Source: Planctellipticum sp942493135
Lineage (GTDB): Bacteria > Planctomycetota > Planctomycetia > Planctomycetales > Planctomycetaceae
Direction: 5' to 3'
Length of the DNA stretch: 64,000 nt
Assembly: GCA_942493135.1 (NCBI GenBank)
Contig: OW818684.1
Coordinates: 6,696,001 to 6,760,000 of the forward strand
Part shown: one piece after another, positions 52,529-62,068 of the stretch
Layout: the number at the start of each line of letters is the position of its first letter
Position numbering within the stretch: position 1 is the stretch's first letter
Made by a program: the position numbers and the translations under genes
Notes under the pieces: generated by a model
Seen by the model: only the letters and a program-made list of their open reading frames with translations
The model's database searches: none
What the model was told of the DNA's origin: nothing

Positions 52529-53635
52529 TCATCCGACGACATTCACCACCTGAACCCGCCCGAAGTCCGGACACTTCCCCTCCTTGTCTCGCCGGCCCTG
52601 TCCCGCCGCACCCGCCAGAAACAGCAGCTTACCGTCCGCCGAGAACGCCGCCTCCGTCGTCCGCATCTTGGTATCCACCGAATGCACCAGATTGCCGGCG
52701 ATCTCACCGAACAGGCCCACGTTCCACGTCCCTTGCGTCAGCCGCCCCGCCATGACGAACACTTCCCCCGACGGATGAAACGCCAGCGTCTCCATCAGCC
52801 CGTTGCCGTGCTCCCCCGAGTGGATCTGGTCGACTTTCTCCGGCGGCGTCTCCTCCCACGCGAACCGCTGCCACAGATGTTGGCCGTTCCCCGCCATCGG
52901 ATCCTGCATGTCCCCCATCCCCGCCAGGAACAATTCATTCCCTTCCGGCGAGAAAACCACGCTGTAGATTCCCCCCACGTAGTGATGGCTCTTGACGTGG
53001 CCCCAGCTCGTAAAAGCCTTCGTATTCCAGCTCGCCGCCGACTCTCCCGTGGCGATATTCCACACCGAGACATCGCCCGTCAGGTTCCCCGCAGCCACAA
53101 ACTGACCGTCCGGACTGAAGGCGACCGACAGCACCGGCGGCTTCATCGAGAAGCCCTGCTTCAAGTCGCCCGTCTCAGCGTCAAACACCTTGACCGTCGG
53201 CTCCGCCTCAGCCGCCGGCTCGTACGTAATGCTCCCCGCCAGATACTGACCGGTCACCGACCCCACCAGCCCCCGGTCGGGCGAAACCGCCAGCCTCCAC
53301 GACCAGAAACCGTGAGCCCGCACCGTTCGAATCAGCTTGCTCTCCGTCAGATCGAACCACTGCAGCGCACCGTCGTAGCCCGCCGAAACGAGCTGCCGCT
53401 CCCCGGCAAGCAGCTTCACCCCCGAGGCGTAGCTCTGGTGTTTCAAAAGCTGTTCGGACTTGCCCGATTCGACCTCCACGCGATAGACGCCCCCGTCCAG
53501 GCAGGCCGCATACAGCGTCCGCCCGTCGGCCGTCGCATCGAGCCCGAGCACCGCCGTCGGCAAGTGGATCGTTTTCGCCGGCTCCAGCTTCAACGTCGGC
53601 GTCTCTTCCGCGGCAGCGGGTTCTGCAACCATCAC
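52529..53635 (-). CDS. WD40-repeat beta-propeller protein (PSD1/DUF1501 operon)
   Basis: 368 residues. Repeats of about 40 residues: AVLGLDATADGRTLYAACLD, SYASGVKLLAGERQLVSAGY, SVAFSPDGQFVAAGNLTGDV, YSVVFSPEGNELFLAGMGDM, ETLAFHPSGEVFVMAGRLTQ and AAFSADGKLLFLAGAAG. The start is GTG 53635 or ATG 53632; GGGAGG is best spaced for GTG, so that is used. Either start overlaps the DUF1501 stop. No classic signal peptide is seen in the called form. It is the last of a three-gene operon; WD40 propellers scaffold protein complexes and probably hold the two partners together. Confidence 0.85.
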   Translation of the reverse strand: MMVAEPAAAEETPTLKLEPAKTIHLPTAVLGLDATADGRTLYAACLDGGVYRVEVESGKSEQLLKHQSYASGVKLLAGERQLVSAGYDGALQWFDLTESKLIRTVRAHGFWSWRLAVSPDRGLVGSVTGQYLAGSITYEPAAEAEPTVKVFDAETGDLKQGFSMKPPVLSVAFSPDGQFVAAGNLTGDVSVWNIATGESAASWNTKAFTSWGHVKSHHYVGGIYSVVFSPEGNELFLAGMGDMQDPMAGNGQHLWQRFAWEETPPEKVDQIHSGEHGNGLMETLAFHPSGEVFVMAGRLTQGTWNVGLFGEIAGNLVHSVDTKMRTTEAAFSADGKLLFLAGAAGQGRRDKEGKCPDFGRVQVVNVVG

Positions 53636-54972
53636 AGCAGCACCTCCCGGATCGGCTCGGCCCGGTTCTCAACCCGATGAAACGTCGGCAGCCCCGGCAG
53701 GTCGTACTCCGCGTACGGATCGATCCCGAGCGCCGTAAAAATCGTCGCGAACAGGTTCTTCTCATCGACCTGACGATCGATCACCGTCCCGCCGTCTTCG
53801 TCCGTTTTTCCCACCACCACGCCCGGTTTGATGCCGCAGCCCGCCAGCGCCATGCTCCACGCATCCGGGTAATGATCCCGCCCGCGGGCCGGATTCAGCC
53901 ACGGCGTCCGGCCGAATTCGCCCATCATCACCACCAGCGTCGAGTCCAGCAGCCCGCTCTGTTCCAGATCGGTCAGCAACTGGAAAATCACGTTATCCAG
54001 TTCCGGCACCAGCATCTGGTAAATCTCGTGCTGCAGCACATGGCAATCCCACGTCATCCCGTTGGCCACCATCACAAACGGCGCCCCGTTCTCGACCAGA
54101 TTCCGCGCCAGCAGCGTGTGCTGCCCGAACGTCCCCGGCCCATACCGCTTCCGGTCCGCTTCCGGCAGCCGCTCCAGGTCAAACAGCGGAGCGCAGCTCA
54201 TCAAACCCTCGACGCGCGAAAAGACCGCGTTCTGCGAAGCCGCCGCCGCGCTCTTTCGGTCGTTCTCGAACTTCTTCGTCAGAAACCGCCTGAGCGCCTC
54301 CCGGTCCTGCTGATCCGACGCGGAGATGTCCGCCAGCCGGTCCACATCCGGAATCTTGAATTCGCCCCCCGCCCGCACCGGGGCATATTCCGCCCCCAGC
54401 CACCCGGCCCAGTTCCCCGCCTTGAACGCCTTGAACTCGTTCCCGTGCGGCGCAGGATCCAGCAGGATGAAATTCGGCACCGGATTGTCGATGTGCCCAA
54501 GCTGCTGCCCCAGCACCGACCCCAGCGTCGGCCGCACAAACGGCGGACGCGGTTCCGCCCCCCGGTTCAGCAGGTCGATCCCCTGAAAATGCTCGTTCTG
54601 CTTCGTCTTCATAGACCGGACGACGGAAAACTTGTCCGCGATGCTCGCACACTTCGGCATCAACCCGGAAAAGTGCACGCCGGGCAGCTTCGTCGGAATG
54701 CTCCCGAACGGCCCCCCGTAAATGCTCTCCGGCTTCGGATCCCACGTCTCAAACTGACTCGGCGCCCCGCACAGCCAGAGTAGGATACAGCGTTTTTCCG
54801 TTCGCTTCGCGATCTCCGCAAACGCCGGCTGACCGAACAGCCCGCTCCAGCTCATGACCGAAGCCGCTCCGCCGGCCGCCAGTCCTTCCAGGAACAGGCG
54901 ACGATGCAGCGTGTGCTCATTAGTCGGACAGCCGGCACGCAGGCCCCTGGGATCAGTCGTCGATCTGCTCAT
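53632..54972 (-). CDS. DUF1501 protein (operon copy)
   Basis: 446 residues from ATG 54972, which lies in a TAATG overlap with the upstream stop. The N-terminus contains a Tat-like signal (HTLHRRLFLEGLAAGGAASV), then DUF1501 elements: KRCILLWLCGAPSQFETWDP, VRSMKTKQNEHFQGIDLLNR, ARNLVENGAPFVMVANG, LDSTLVVMMGEFGRTPWLN and GRDHYPDAWSMALAGCGIKPG. Alkaline-phosphatase-like superfamily; role unknown. Its partners are the cytochrome-like DUF1549/DUF1553 protein upstream and the WD40 protein downstream, the gene order widely seen in planctomycetes. Confidence 0.92.
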   Translation of the reverse strand: MSRSTTDPRGLRAGCPTNEHTLHRRLFLEGLAAGGAASVMSWSGLFGQPAFAEIAKRTEKRCILLWLCGAPSQFETWDPKPESIYGGPFGSIPTKLPGVHFSGLMPKCASIADKFSVVRSMKTKQNEHFQGIDLLNRGAEPRPPFVRPTLGSVLGQQLGHIDNPVPNFILLDPAPHGNEFKAFKAGNWAGWLGAEYAPVRAGGEFKIPDVDRLADISASDQQDREALRRFLTKKFENDRKSAAAASQNAVFSRVEGLMSCAPLFDLERLPEADRKRYGPGTFGQHTLLARNLVENGAPFVMVANGMTWDCHVLQHEIYQMLVPELDNVIFQLLTDLEQSGLLDSTLVVMMGEFGRTPWLNPARGRDHYPDAWSMALAGCGIKPGVVVGKTDEDGGTVIDRQVDEKNLFATIFTALGIDPYAEYDLPGLPTFHRVENRAEPIREVLL

Positions 54973-57005
54973 TAGTGATTCACCAGAAACTCGCCCGAGG
55001 TCACCAGAATCCACATCAGTTGCCGCACGCCTGCCGTCCGATCGCGCCGCTCCAGGTACTCCGTCAGCCCCTGCAGTTCCTCGTCCGCCGGATCGCGCCC
55101 CAGCACCGTCCGGTACGCCGCTCGAACCCGTTCGGCGGAGTCCTCAATCGCCGCCAGCTTCGCCGTCGTATTCCCCTCCACCGGCTTCAACAGGTCGTCC
55201 ATCAGCGGCGAGTTGCTCAGAAACAGCGCCTGCCCCACGCTCGCGTTGTACTCCTCGGCAAACACGTCCGGGAATCGCGACGTGCACTCCCACCGCACAT
55301 CCTCCATCGACCTCCCGCCGATTCTCCCGTCAGCCGAAACCGTATTCCCGGTCGCCACGACAAGCGATTCGAAGAACTGCGCACCCGACAGCGGTCGCTC
55401 GATCCCCCGTGCAAACGTCTCCGGACGGGGCGGCGTCCCCTCGGCCCACCGCGACTCCCGCTGATACGTTTCCGACAGCAGCAGTTCGCGAGTCAGTCGC
55501 CGCAGATCGTAACCGCTCGCCGCAAAATCCTGCGCCAGCCAGTCCAGCAGATCCGGATGACTCGCGGGATGTTTGGAATCGATCTGGTCCGCCGGATGAA
55601 CCAGCCCCCGCCCCAGATACAGCGCCCAGATCCGGTTCACACACGCCTTCGCCAGCAGCGGATTCTCCTCGGTCGCGACGCGGGCCAGCTCCGCCCGTCG
55701 CGAAAACTTCGGGACCGCCGGCCGCTCGGGTTTCTCCTTTTCGCCGGCCGGCGGAACGTCGTACAGCTCCGGCTTGTCCTCTTCCTTCTCGTCGGCCGCC
55801 GGACGACGTTCCTCGACCATCCGGCCATTCACAAAAGAGAGCAGGGCGGGCTGCGATTCCTTCTTCAGATTCGCAAAGCTGACAAACCCGCCCGTCGCAC
55901 TCTCCGCCAGCCCCCGGCCCGACTTCGTGTCCACCGGCTTGCTGCGATTGAACGCCGCCACCAGCCCCCAGTAATGCCGCTGCTCGATCTCCCACGCCAG
56001 CGGATGATCGTGGCACTGCGCGCAATCCATCTTCGCCCCGAACACCAGCGGCGCCACCGCCTCAGCCATCGCCTGATGGTTCTCCTTCCGATCCAGCAGA
56101 AACACCACCGCCCCGCGATCTTCCTTCGTCTCCGGCCGCGCGACGAGCAGCTCGCGGACCATCACGTTCCACGGCCGGTTCGTGGCAATGCACCGTTCGA
56201 GATACGCAAACCAGCCCTGGTTCCTCCGCTGCTGCTCGACATCCTGCGACTTCCGCTCCAGCAACCACGCATCGAGCACGAGACTCATTCGCCGGGCATG
56301 CTCGGGACTCCCCAGCAGCCGATCGATCAACCGCTCCCGTTTGTCCTCCGCACTATCAGCGAGAAACTCGTCGGCTTCGGCGGAGGTCGGAATCCGCCCG
56401 GCGACGTCCAGAAACAGCCGACGCACAAACGTCCGGTCGTCGCACCGCGGGGCAGGTCGCACCCCGTCCCGCGACAACGCCGCGCTCACGAAGCCATCAA
56501 TCGCTCGACTCACCGCCAGCCCCTCGGGCGGCGTCCACGACCGCGGCCGCAAACGATCCAGCGCCGCCACGTAAGCCCGCGGCCACGCCGAATCCTCACT
56601 CGACACATCCGGCGTCAGCGATTCAGCGGAGGGCAGGGCGGAGATCGCACGCTTCAGCTTCTGCAACTCGTCCGGCGAAAGCGGCTTCCCCGGCTCCGGC
56701 GGCATATGCGGCTCAGCCTCCGGCAGCGCATACAGATAAACGAGACTGTCGTCCGGCGAACCAGGCACGAGGGCCGGCTTCTGATCACCCCCGACCAGCA
56801 CCCGCGTCAGCGACCGCAGATCCAGATTCCCCTGCCGCCGCACGCCCCCATGACACCGCGTGCAATGCTTCTCCAGCACCACCTGCCCATCCCGCTGCCA
56901 GGCAGCAAGAGGATGGTCCACAGATTCCGCGCGCACAGTCCCAGCGCCGAAACTCAGCAGCGCAACTGCGACCAGCAGCAAAGGTCCCCACGAGAAACGA
57001 TCCAA
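54972..57005 (-). CDS. PSD1-type DUF1549/DUF1553 protein with c-type cytochrome motif
   Basis: 677 residues with a signal peptide (GPLLLVAVALLSFGAGTVRA). Residues ~35-110 have a cytochrome c-like planctomycete domain with heme-binding Cys48-x2-Cys51-His52 (KHCTRCHGG). DUF1549 follows (FVRRLFLDVAGRIPTSAEAD and a second MDCAQCHDHP CxxCH), then DUF1553 (CVNRIWALYLGRGLVHPADQ, RRLTRELLLSETYQRESRW, GQALFLSNSPLMDDLL). It probably sits in the periplasm-like space as an electron-transfer or oxidoreductive polymer-processing protein; the function is unproven. First gene of the operon and translationally coupled (TAATG) to DUF1501. Confidence 0.93.
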   Translation of the reverse strand: MDRFSWGPLLLVAVALLSFGAGTVRAESVDHPLAAWQRDGQVVLEKHCTRCHGGVRRQGNLDLRSLTRVLVGGDQKPALVPGSPDDSLVYLYALPEAEPHMPPEPGKPLSPDELQKLKRAISALPSAESLTPDVSSEDSAWPRAYVAALDRLRPRSWTPPEGLAVSRAIDGFVSAALSRDGVRPAPRCDDRTFVRRLFLDVAGRIPTSAEADEFLADSAEDKRERLIDRLLGSPEHARRMSLVLDAWLLERKSQDVEQQRRNQGWFAYLERCIATNRPWNVMVRELLVARPETKEDRGAVVFLLDRKENHQAMAEAVAPLVFGAKMDCAQCHDHPLAWEIEQRHYWGLVAAFNRSKPVDTKSGRGLAESATGGFVSFANLKKESQPALLSFVNGRMVEERRPAADEKEEDKPELYDVPPAGEKEKPERPAVPKFSRRAELARVATEENPLLAKACVNRIWALYLGRGLVHPADQIDSKHPASHPDLLDWLAQDFAASGYDLRRLTRELLLSETYQRESRWAEGTPPRPETFARGIERPLSGAQFFESLVVATGNTVSADGRIGGRSMEDVRWECTSRFPDVFAEEYNASVGQALFLSNSPLMDDLLKPVEGNTTAKLAAIEDSAERVRAAYRTVLGRDPADEELQGLTEYLERRDRTAGVRQLMWILVTSGEFLVNH

Positions 57006-57222
57006 CCGCTCTCTCCATTCGCAGACCGCGCCCTGACGGTCGCTCGAAAAGCATCAACCATCTTGCATAGGATAGGTATTCTCCGCACTGATCACAATTG
57101 CGGCCGATCCGAGATGCCGACTTTTGCCAACGTCCGTGCTTTTCGCGGTGAATTTTCCAAAACTCTGTGCAAACCTTTCGTCCAGGCATCTGTGGGACTC
57201 GTTTCCCTGGTCGAGGGCATCC

Positions 57223-57687
57223 ATGAAGTGCGTCGTACGAGACAGGAGGAAAGGCGGACGGTTCCTTTTCAAAGTCACCGGCTATTCGGTGATCGTCAAC
57301 GACGACCAGACAGACAATTACATTGTTGAATCACCCGAATTCCGATCCATTGAGGAAGTCGCTCTCACTTCCAAGTCCGCGGAACTTGCGATTCGCCGCA
57401 AAAACCAGTTGAACCTGCAACATCACTTCGAGATTCAGCGCAACGGCGACACCATCGCGATCATTTCATTTCCGTACAATCTGCCATTCCTCGACGTCTA
57501 CGAACTCGAATGGGGCGGAGAAATCTACACGAATTTGTCCGGCTGGTCGCGGCGGCCCGGCAGGCGATACATCTTCCAGCGAACTTGGTGGGCCGACTAT
57601 CCGTGTCGCTATGTCTTCGTCGACGACCTTGATCGAGATGTCGCAGCCGTCGTCGCAATGATCGAGTTCTATCAACACTGGCCGTAG
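57223..57687 (+). CDS. Hypothetical protein (faint LURP-one/Tubby-like beta-barrel character)
   Basis: 154 residues from ATG 57223, with GAGGG six bases upstream; longer frames lack a ribosome site. No signal peptide or membrane segment. The sequence alternates strands with charged turns: GRFLFKVTGYSVIVNDDQTD, QLNLQHHFEIQRNGDTIAII, YELEWGGEIYTNLSGW, RYIFQRTWWADYPCRYVFVD, ending in a single helix (DVAAVVAMIEFYQH). That strand-helix order vaguely recalls LURP-one/Tubby-C folds but I would not assign it. Isolated, divergent from the DUF1549 operon. Confidence 0.6.
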   Translation: MKCVVRDRRKGGRFLFKVTGYSVIVNDDQTDNYIVESPEFRSIEEVALTSKSAELAIRRKNQLNLQHHFEIQRNGDTIAIISFPYNLPFLDVYELEWGGEIYTNLSGWSRRPGRRYIFQRTWWADYPCRYVFVDDLDRDVAAVVAMIEFYQHWP

Positions 57688-57801
57688 CCGGCGGCCAATC
57701 GGTGCCAACGACGAGGAAACGGACAGTATCCATCCTCCTACTGCCAATTGATGAGAGACCAGCCAATCGCAGAACGGACCATATCGTGTATTTCCTCCTC
57801 G

Positions 57802-57822
57802 TTCCCAGGCTCCGCCTGGGAA
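57802..57822. repeat. Short REP-like palindrome
   Basis: TTCCCAGGC / GCCTGGGAA form nine-base arms around a TCC loop. The same phrase (GTTCCCAGGCTCCGCC) is commonly repeated between genes of planctomycetes and some other phyla; only this copy occurs here. Confidence 0.6.
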
Positions 57823-57936
57823 TGCCTCTTCCGACGCTCCGCGTCGTCTTCAAGGAAACTCGGAAAGACCCAGCCAGTGCCTCAAAAGTGGTGGGTATCC
57901 CCAGACAGGCCCTGAGGACAAGAATTCACACCCGCC

Positions 57937-58197
57937 TCAGTTCTGCGTCGAAATCTCCCGCGTACAGCGCGCACAGACCGTCGCATCGGCCGGAATCATC
58001 GACCGACAATGCGGGCACTTCTGCTGCGGCGTGGCAGAGATCGACGACAACAGAATCAACGGGCCGAAGAAGACGGCAAAGGGAATCAGCAGCAGCGATC
58101 TGGCGCACGTCCTCGACGGGCTCTCGGGCAGTTTGGCGGCAAAGAGGAGAATCCCCAGTACGCCGCTGCCGATCCACAGGAACGCCAGCATGTACAT
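57937..58197 (-). CDS. Small two-helix membrane protein with C-terminal zinc ribbon
   Basis: 86 residues from ATG 58197, with GGGAGG seven bases upstream. Two hydrophobic helices (MLAFLWIGSGVLGILLFAA and LLLIPFAVFFGPLILLSSI) are followed by a cytoplasmic-looking zinc ribbon CPHCRSMIPADATVCARC. Such helix-ribbon proteins are common in planctomycetes and without known function. The frame continues upstream only through low-complexity repeat DNA, so the short form is preferred. Confidence 0.65.
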   Translation of the reverse strand: MYMLAFLWIGSGVLGILLFAAKLPESPSRTCARSLLLIPFAVFFGPLILLSSISATPQQKCPHCRSMIPADATVCARCTREISTQN

Positions 58198-59126
58198 GTT
58201 CCGACCTCCCATCCAGCTCCAACCGCATTTCGTCGTTCCGGTGACCGTCAAACATCGCGTGGCGGATGGATGAGATACGCATCCGCATAACGCATGGATC
58301 TCGCAATTCTCACCTGCCGCAAGCCGCTCACGCGGAAAATCTCCCCTCGCGACTCCGCTTTCGACATTCCGCCTTCGACCTTTCTCTCCACTCCTCTTTC
58401 TCTCCACTCCTCTTTCTCTCCACTCCTCTTTCTCCGCGTCCTCCGCGTCTCCGCGGTCAATCCTCTTCGGCCTTCTCTGCGAACTCCTCCCACCTCCGCA
58501 TCTCTGCAAGAAATCTTTTCGCATTTTTTGAAAAATCCCGCCAACTGCTATTGAACATCAATTCGTTAACAGCCCAGGATCGAACGCGTTGGTCGGGTGA
58601 AGGTCATGCATGCACGCCCTAGGTTCGCCGAAGGCGCTCGAGCGGATCCCGCCAGCACGCGGGCCAGGTCAGGGCCCGAACCCGGAGTCCTCGTCAGAGG
58701 GCTCTTTGGGCGGTGCGGCCGATGCGCACCGCGGCTCGATCGAGCATGACCGACGCGTCCTCTCGACGGGAGACGCGGGGTTGACCTGTCAACAGCCAGC
58801 CGACAGACGGGGCGGGAGCGCCGGCCAACTCCGGAACTCGCCCCGTCCAGGCCGGGCTTGAGACCGAATCTGGTTCCATTCAGAAGCGAACGACCCGAGT
58901 CTCGCCCGGCGTCGTCGTGCGCACACGCAGAATTGCCGGCAGAAGCAGAATCCGCAGGATTCCCATCGATTTGAGCCTTGCGGGGGCATCTTGTGGAATC
59001 GTATATCATCGGAAGACTCTCCGTCTGAACGATCGCACGCGCGGCGAGGGAAGCCACTCATCGCGGCAGATTGCGATCGCCTCATCAATGTTCGACCCGG
59101 CGTGACTTCTGAAGAGATGGCGTGGA
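58198..59126. other. 929-base repeat-rich gap
   Basis: No gene is supported; open frames here are low-complexity. Bases 58381-58430 hold a 16-bp tandem repeat and 58428-58525 hold CT-rich dispersed phrases (TCCGCGTCCTCCGCGTCTCC) also seen near 43330 and 62220. The stretch 58610-58900 is GC-rich with no recognised element; the last 200 bases should contain the promoter of the DUF2252 gene. Confidence 0.6.
58381..58432. repeat. 16-bp tandem repeat
   Basis: Unit TTTCTCTCCACTCCTC repeats three times exactly (58381, 58397, 58413) and then breaks off into the TTTCTCCGCG phrase. It is non-coding; direct repeats without spacers, so not CRISPR. Confidence 0.9.
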
Positions 59127-60551
59127 ATGGCGAAAAAGCGGGCAAAGGCATCGCAGTCAGAACGACCACTCGAAACCAGCCCGTCGCTGCAGCCGCATCC
59201 GACGCGCGACGAGCTTTACGCATTGGGGAAGAGTCTGCGCGACAAGTGCCCCCGGCAGGACCACGCCGCCTGGCAGCCGCCGGCCGATCGCCCGGATCCG
59301 CTGAAATTGCTCGAAGCCGCCAACGAGGGACGCGTCCCCCAGCTCATCCCGATCCGTCACGGCCGCATGCTGCAGTCGCCGTTCGCCTTCTATCGCGGGG
59401 CGGCGCTGCATATGGCCGCGGACCTGGCCGGCACTCCCGCGACGGGAGTCCGCGTCCAGGCCTGCGGCGACTGTCACCTGTTGAATTTCGGGGCGTTCGC
59501 GACGCCCGAACGCCGGGTGATCTTCGATATCAACGACCTGGACGAAACGTTGCCCGCCCCGTGGGAGTGGGACGTCAAACGCCTCGCAGCCAGCTTCGTC
59601 CTGGCCAGCCGTCACAACGGGTTCAGTGAAGACGCGGCCCGCGATGCCGTGTTGAGTTGTGTCCGCTCGTATCGCGAACGCATGGCGGAATACAGCGACA
59701 TGCCGGTCCTGGAAGTCTGGTATGCCAGCATCGACGTCGAAGACTTTGCCCCGAGGATTCAGGACGAGGAGGCCCGCAGGCGGGCTCGAAAGCGATTGGC
59801 GGCCGCCCGCGAACGCAGCGTCCTGGAACATGACTTTCCCGAGCTGGTGACGACGACCGGCATGACCCCGGCCATCCGCGACAACCCGCCGCTCATCTAT
59901 CATTCGCGCGAACGGGGCCACGAAGAGCAGACGGCAAACCTGCACAAGGCCTTCGCCCAGTATCGCGAAACTATGCAGGAAGATCGCCGACTGCTGCTCG
60001 ACCGTTTCAAGCTTGTCGACACGGCCATCAAGGTGGTCGGCGTGGGCAGCGTCGGCACGTTCTGCGGCATCCTGCTCCTGATGGCCGGCGAACACGACCC
60101 GCTGTTCCTGCAGTTCAAGCAGGCGCGGCCCTCGGTCCTCGAACCGTATGCCGGTAAGAGCGTGCACGCCAACCACGGCCAGCGGATTGTGCACGGATGT
60201 CGGATGATGCAGTCCGCCAGTGATCTCTTCCTGGGCTGGACCGAAGGAGCCCTCGGCCGGCAGTTCTACATCCGGCAACTCAAAGACATGAAGATCAAGC
60301 CGCTGGTCGAAGTCTTCACGCCGGGCGTGATGCTAGAGTACGCCGCACTCTGTGGCTGGACGCTGGCCCATGCTCACGCCCGTTCGAGCGAGCCCGCCAC
60401 GATCGCCGGTTACCTGGGCAAGAGCGACAGGTTCGACGAAGCCATCGCAGACTTCTCCGTCGCCTACGCCGACCAGAGCGAACGGGACCACGAAGTCCTG
60501 CTGCAGGCGGCTCGGGCCGGGAAACTCGAAGTCTTTGTGGAAGAGCAATAG
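59127..60551 (+). CDS. DUF2252 family protein
   Basis: 474 residues. The family signature is plain: RDKCPRQDHAAWQPPADRPD, LIPIRHGRMLQSPFAFYRGA, ACGDCHLLNFGAFATPERRV, IFDINDLDETLPAPWEWDVK, RLAASFVLASRHNGFS, VGVGSVGTFCGILLLMAG, LFLQFKQARPSVLEPYAG and HGCRMMQSASDLFLGWT. These proteins have a kinase-like (APH/lipopolysaccharide-kinase) fold and unknown substrate. It is cytoplasmic, with no signal peptide. The Lys in LFLQFKQA may bind ATP by analogy. No operon partners. Confidence 0.92.
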   Translation: MAKKRAKASQSERPLETSPSLQPHPTRDELYALGKSLRDKCPRQDHAAWQPPADRPDPLKLLEAANEGRVPQLIPIRHGRMLQSPFAFYRGAALHMAADLAGTPATGVRVQACGDCHLLNFGAFATPERRVIFDINDLDETLPAPWEWDVKRLAASFVLASRHNGFSEDAARDAVLSCVRSYRERMAEYSDMPVLEVWYASIDVEDFAPRIQDEEARRRARKRLAAARERSVLEHDFPELVTTTGMTPAIRDNPPLIYHSRERGHEEQTANLHKAFAQYRETMQEDRRLLLDRFKLVDTAIKVVGVGSVGTFCGILLLMAGEHDPLFLQFKQARPSVLEPYAGKSVHANHGQRIVHGCRMMQSASDLFLGWTEGALGRQFYIRQLKDMKIKPLVEVFTPGVMLEYAALCGWTLAHAHARSSEPATIAGYLGKSDRFDEAIADFSVAYADQSERDHEVLLQAARAGKLEVFVEEQ

Positions 60552-60596
60552 ACGCGCGGTCGACCGGGTGCCCTGGCATCGCCGCACCCGCTGTGC

Positions 60597-61490
60597 TCAC
60601 TCCGCGATCTCACTCCCGTCCGCCGCAATCCCCGGAATTTCAATCGCTTTAATACTCCCCGTAAAGGGCGAATCGACGCCCTCCTGCAGCGGCGGCCCTT
60701 CCCAGACAATCGCGTTGTCGATCGTCAGCACAACCTCTTGTGCACCCGTCATCCGCCCCGCTGCAAACTCCCAGCGGTCTCCGTCCGACTCGATCAGCAG
60801 CACTACTTCGGGATTCGTGCCGAATGTGAAAAAGAAAATCGCCCCGTCCGCCCGCTCGGCCTCCGATGGCGTATACCGATCCACCGGCTGCGGCAGCAGT
60901 CGCAGTTCGCACTTCTCCTTCCGGACGACTTCGTTCGACGCGAAACGTTTCGCGAGCGAACGCATCTGAATCAATCGTAACTGCGGCGTCTTCGCGGGCT
61001 CCGGTGCGCCGGGGAGCCGCTTGAAACGATACTGCGTCCCCTTCGGCGACCAGACCGCACCCTCCACGGATGTCGCGAACGGCGTCTCCGACAGCGACGA
61101 TCGCTCATAACTGATACACGGTTTCCCGTAAGTGTTGCGATCGAGTTCCACCGCCAGCAGCGCCTTGGGCCGACCCTGTTCCCCCAGCTTCCACACGGAC
61201 GCCGCCACGTAGCCGCGCGCGGGGTCGCTGTACTTGAAGATCGGCTTCGCCGCGAACTGCGACGGAAACCCGGCCTCCGGCGACTCAATCTTCAGCGCCG
61301 CCACCCGCGACTCCATCAGCTCGAACCGACGAGCCTTCAGGTCCTCATCGCGATCCCTGCCGGACGGAATCGCATCATCCGCCCAAAGACTCGTCGTTGT
61401 CGAGCAGGTGATGACGACGGCTGCGAAACCCGCGAGCAGGCTTCGACGCGACAACCGCAGGAACGACGCCGGCAATGGATCGGGTCTCAT
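60597..61490 (-). CDS. Exported hypothetical protein with twin-arginine-type signal
   Basis: 297 residues from ATG 61490. The N-terminus RLSRRSLLAGFAAVVITCS looks like a Tat signal; the mature part is mixed alpha/beta: FELMESRVAALKIESPEAGF, KPIFKYSDPARGYVAASVWK, LGEQGRPKALLAVELDRNTY, SPKGTQYRFKRLPGAPEP, then a terminal jelly-roll-like block (ANTEDGD-type strands absent, instead LLIESDGDRWEFAAGRMTG). It matches a planctomycete-specific hypothetical group by general appearance, but I cannot give it a function. Convergent with DUF2252. Confidence 0.7.
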   Translation of the reverse strand: MRPDPLPASFLRLSRRSLLAGFAAVVITCSTTTSLWADDAIPSGRDRDEDLKARRFELMESRVAALKIESPEAGFPSQFAAKPIFKYSDPARGYVAASVWKLGEQGRPKALLAVELDRNTYGKPCISYERSSLSETPFATSVEGAVWSPKGTQYRFKRLPGAPEPAKTPQLRLIQMRSLAKRFASNEVVRKEKCELRLLPQPVDRYTPSEAERADGAIFFFTFGTNPEVVLLIESDGDRWEFAAGRMTGAQEVVLTIDNAIVWEGPPLQEGVDSPFTGSIKAIEIPGIAADGSEIAE

Positions 61491-61708
61491 GATGATCGCT
61501 TCGCTTTCCGGGATTGCACCGCACGGATCGACAACAGGGCTCTTGCAGGAGACACGTTCACATCGGTCCAATTCAAAATAGACGATGAAGACATTCTGTC
61601 AACAGGTAATCCGTCGGCAATGTATCGCATATTCGTACGAAGTCCGTTGACGGCCGATTCCGCTCCGCGTTTCTCACAGTGGTCAATCCCGGCCGATCAT
61701 CGGCATTC

Positions 61709-62068
61709 GTGAGCAACAAATGGACGGACGACGTCGTGCCGAGCGACTTGTGGTCCCGAGAACTCTATCGCTACCAGCCATCGGCCGACTGGCCGCTCCA
61801 GCTCATCCATACCTTCAACCTCCTCGAAGGAACGCTCTGGTTGATCTTTGCCGGCCTGGTCGTCAACCGCTGGCGGCGACATCGCCACTCGCTCCGCTGG
61901 GAGGGTACCTACGCCCTGGCGTTCGTCGCTTTTGCCGCCTCCGACTTCCGCGAAGCCTGGCTCCTGACCACCGGCCTGCTGCTCCTCAAAGCCGCAATCC
62001 TCGTCCTGCTGCTGCCACTCCTCCGCATCGTTCACAGAAGGTTCTACCCCGGCTCGAGAACATGGTGA
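61709..62068 (+). CDS. Small integral membrane protein (uncertain)
   Basis: About 119 residues from GTG 61709; another GTG at 61679 is possible and neither has a strong ribosome site. Three hydrophobic helices (TFNLLEGTLWLIFAGLVVN, YALAFVAFAASDF, WLLTTGLLLLKAAILVLLLP) are separated by basic loops. No family recognised. It ends in a CT-rich gap. Confidence 0.45.
   Translation: MSNKWTDDVVPSDLWSRELYRYQPSADWPLQLIHTFNLLEGTLWLIFAGLVVNRWRRHRHSLRWEGTYALAFVAFAASDFREAWLLTTGLLLLKAAILVLLLPLLRIVHRRFYPGSRTW

Noticed and set aside
58381..58432. CRISPR-like repeats.
   Set aside because: The 16-bp units abut without spacers and no cas genes are present.
58248..58622. Several low-complexity frames (Arg/Glu/Ser-rich) in the repeat-rich gap.
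   Set aside because: They are translations of CT-rich tandem and dispersed repeats.
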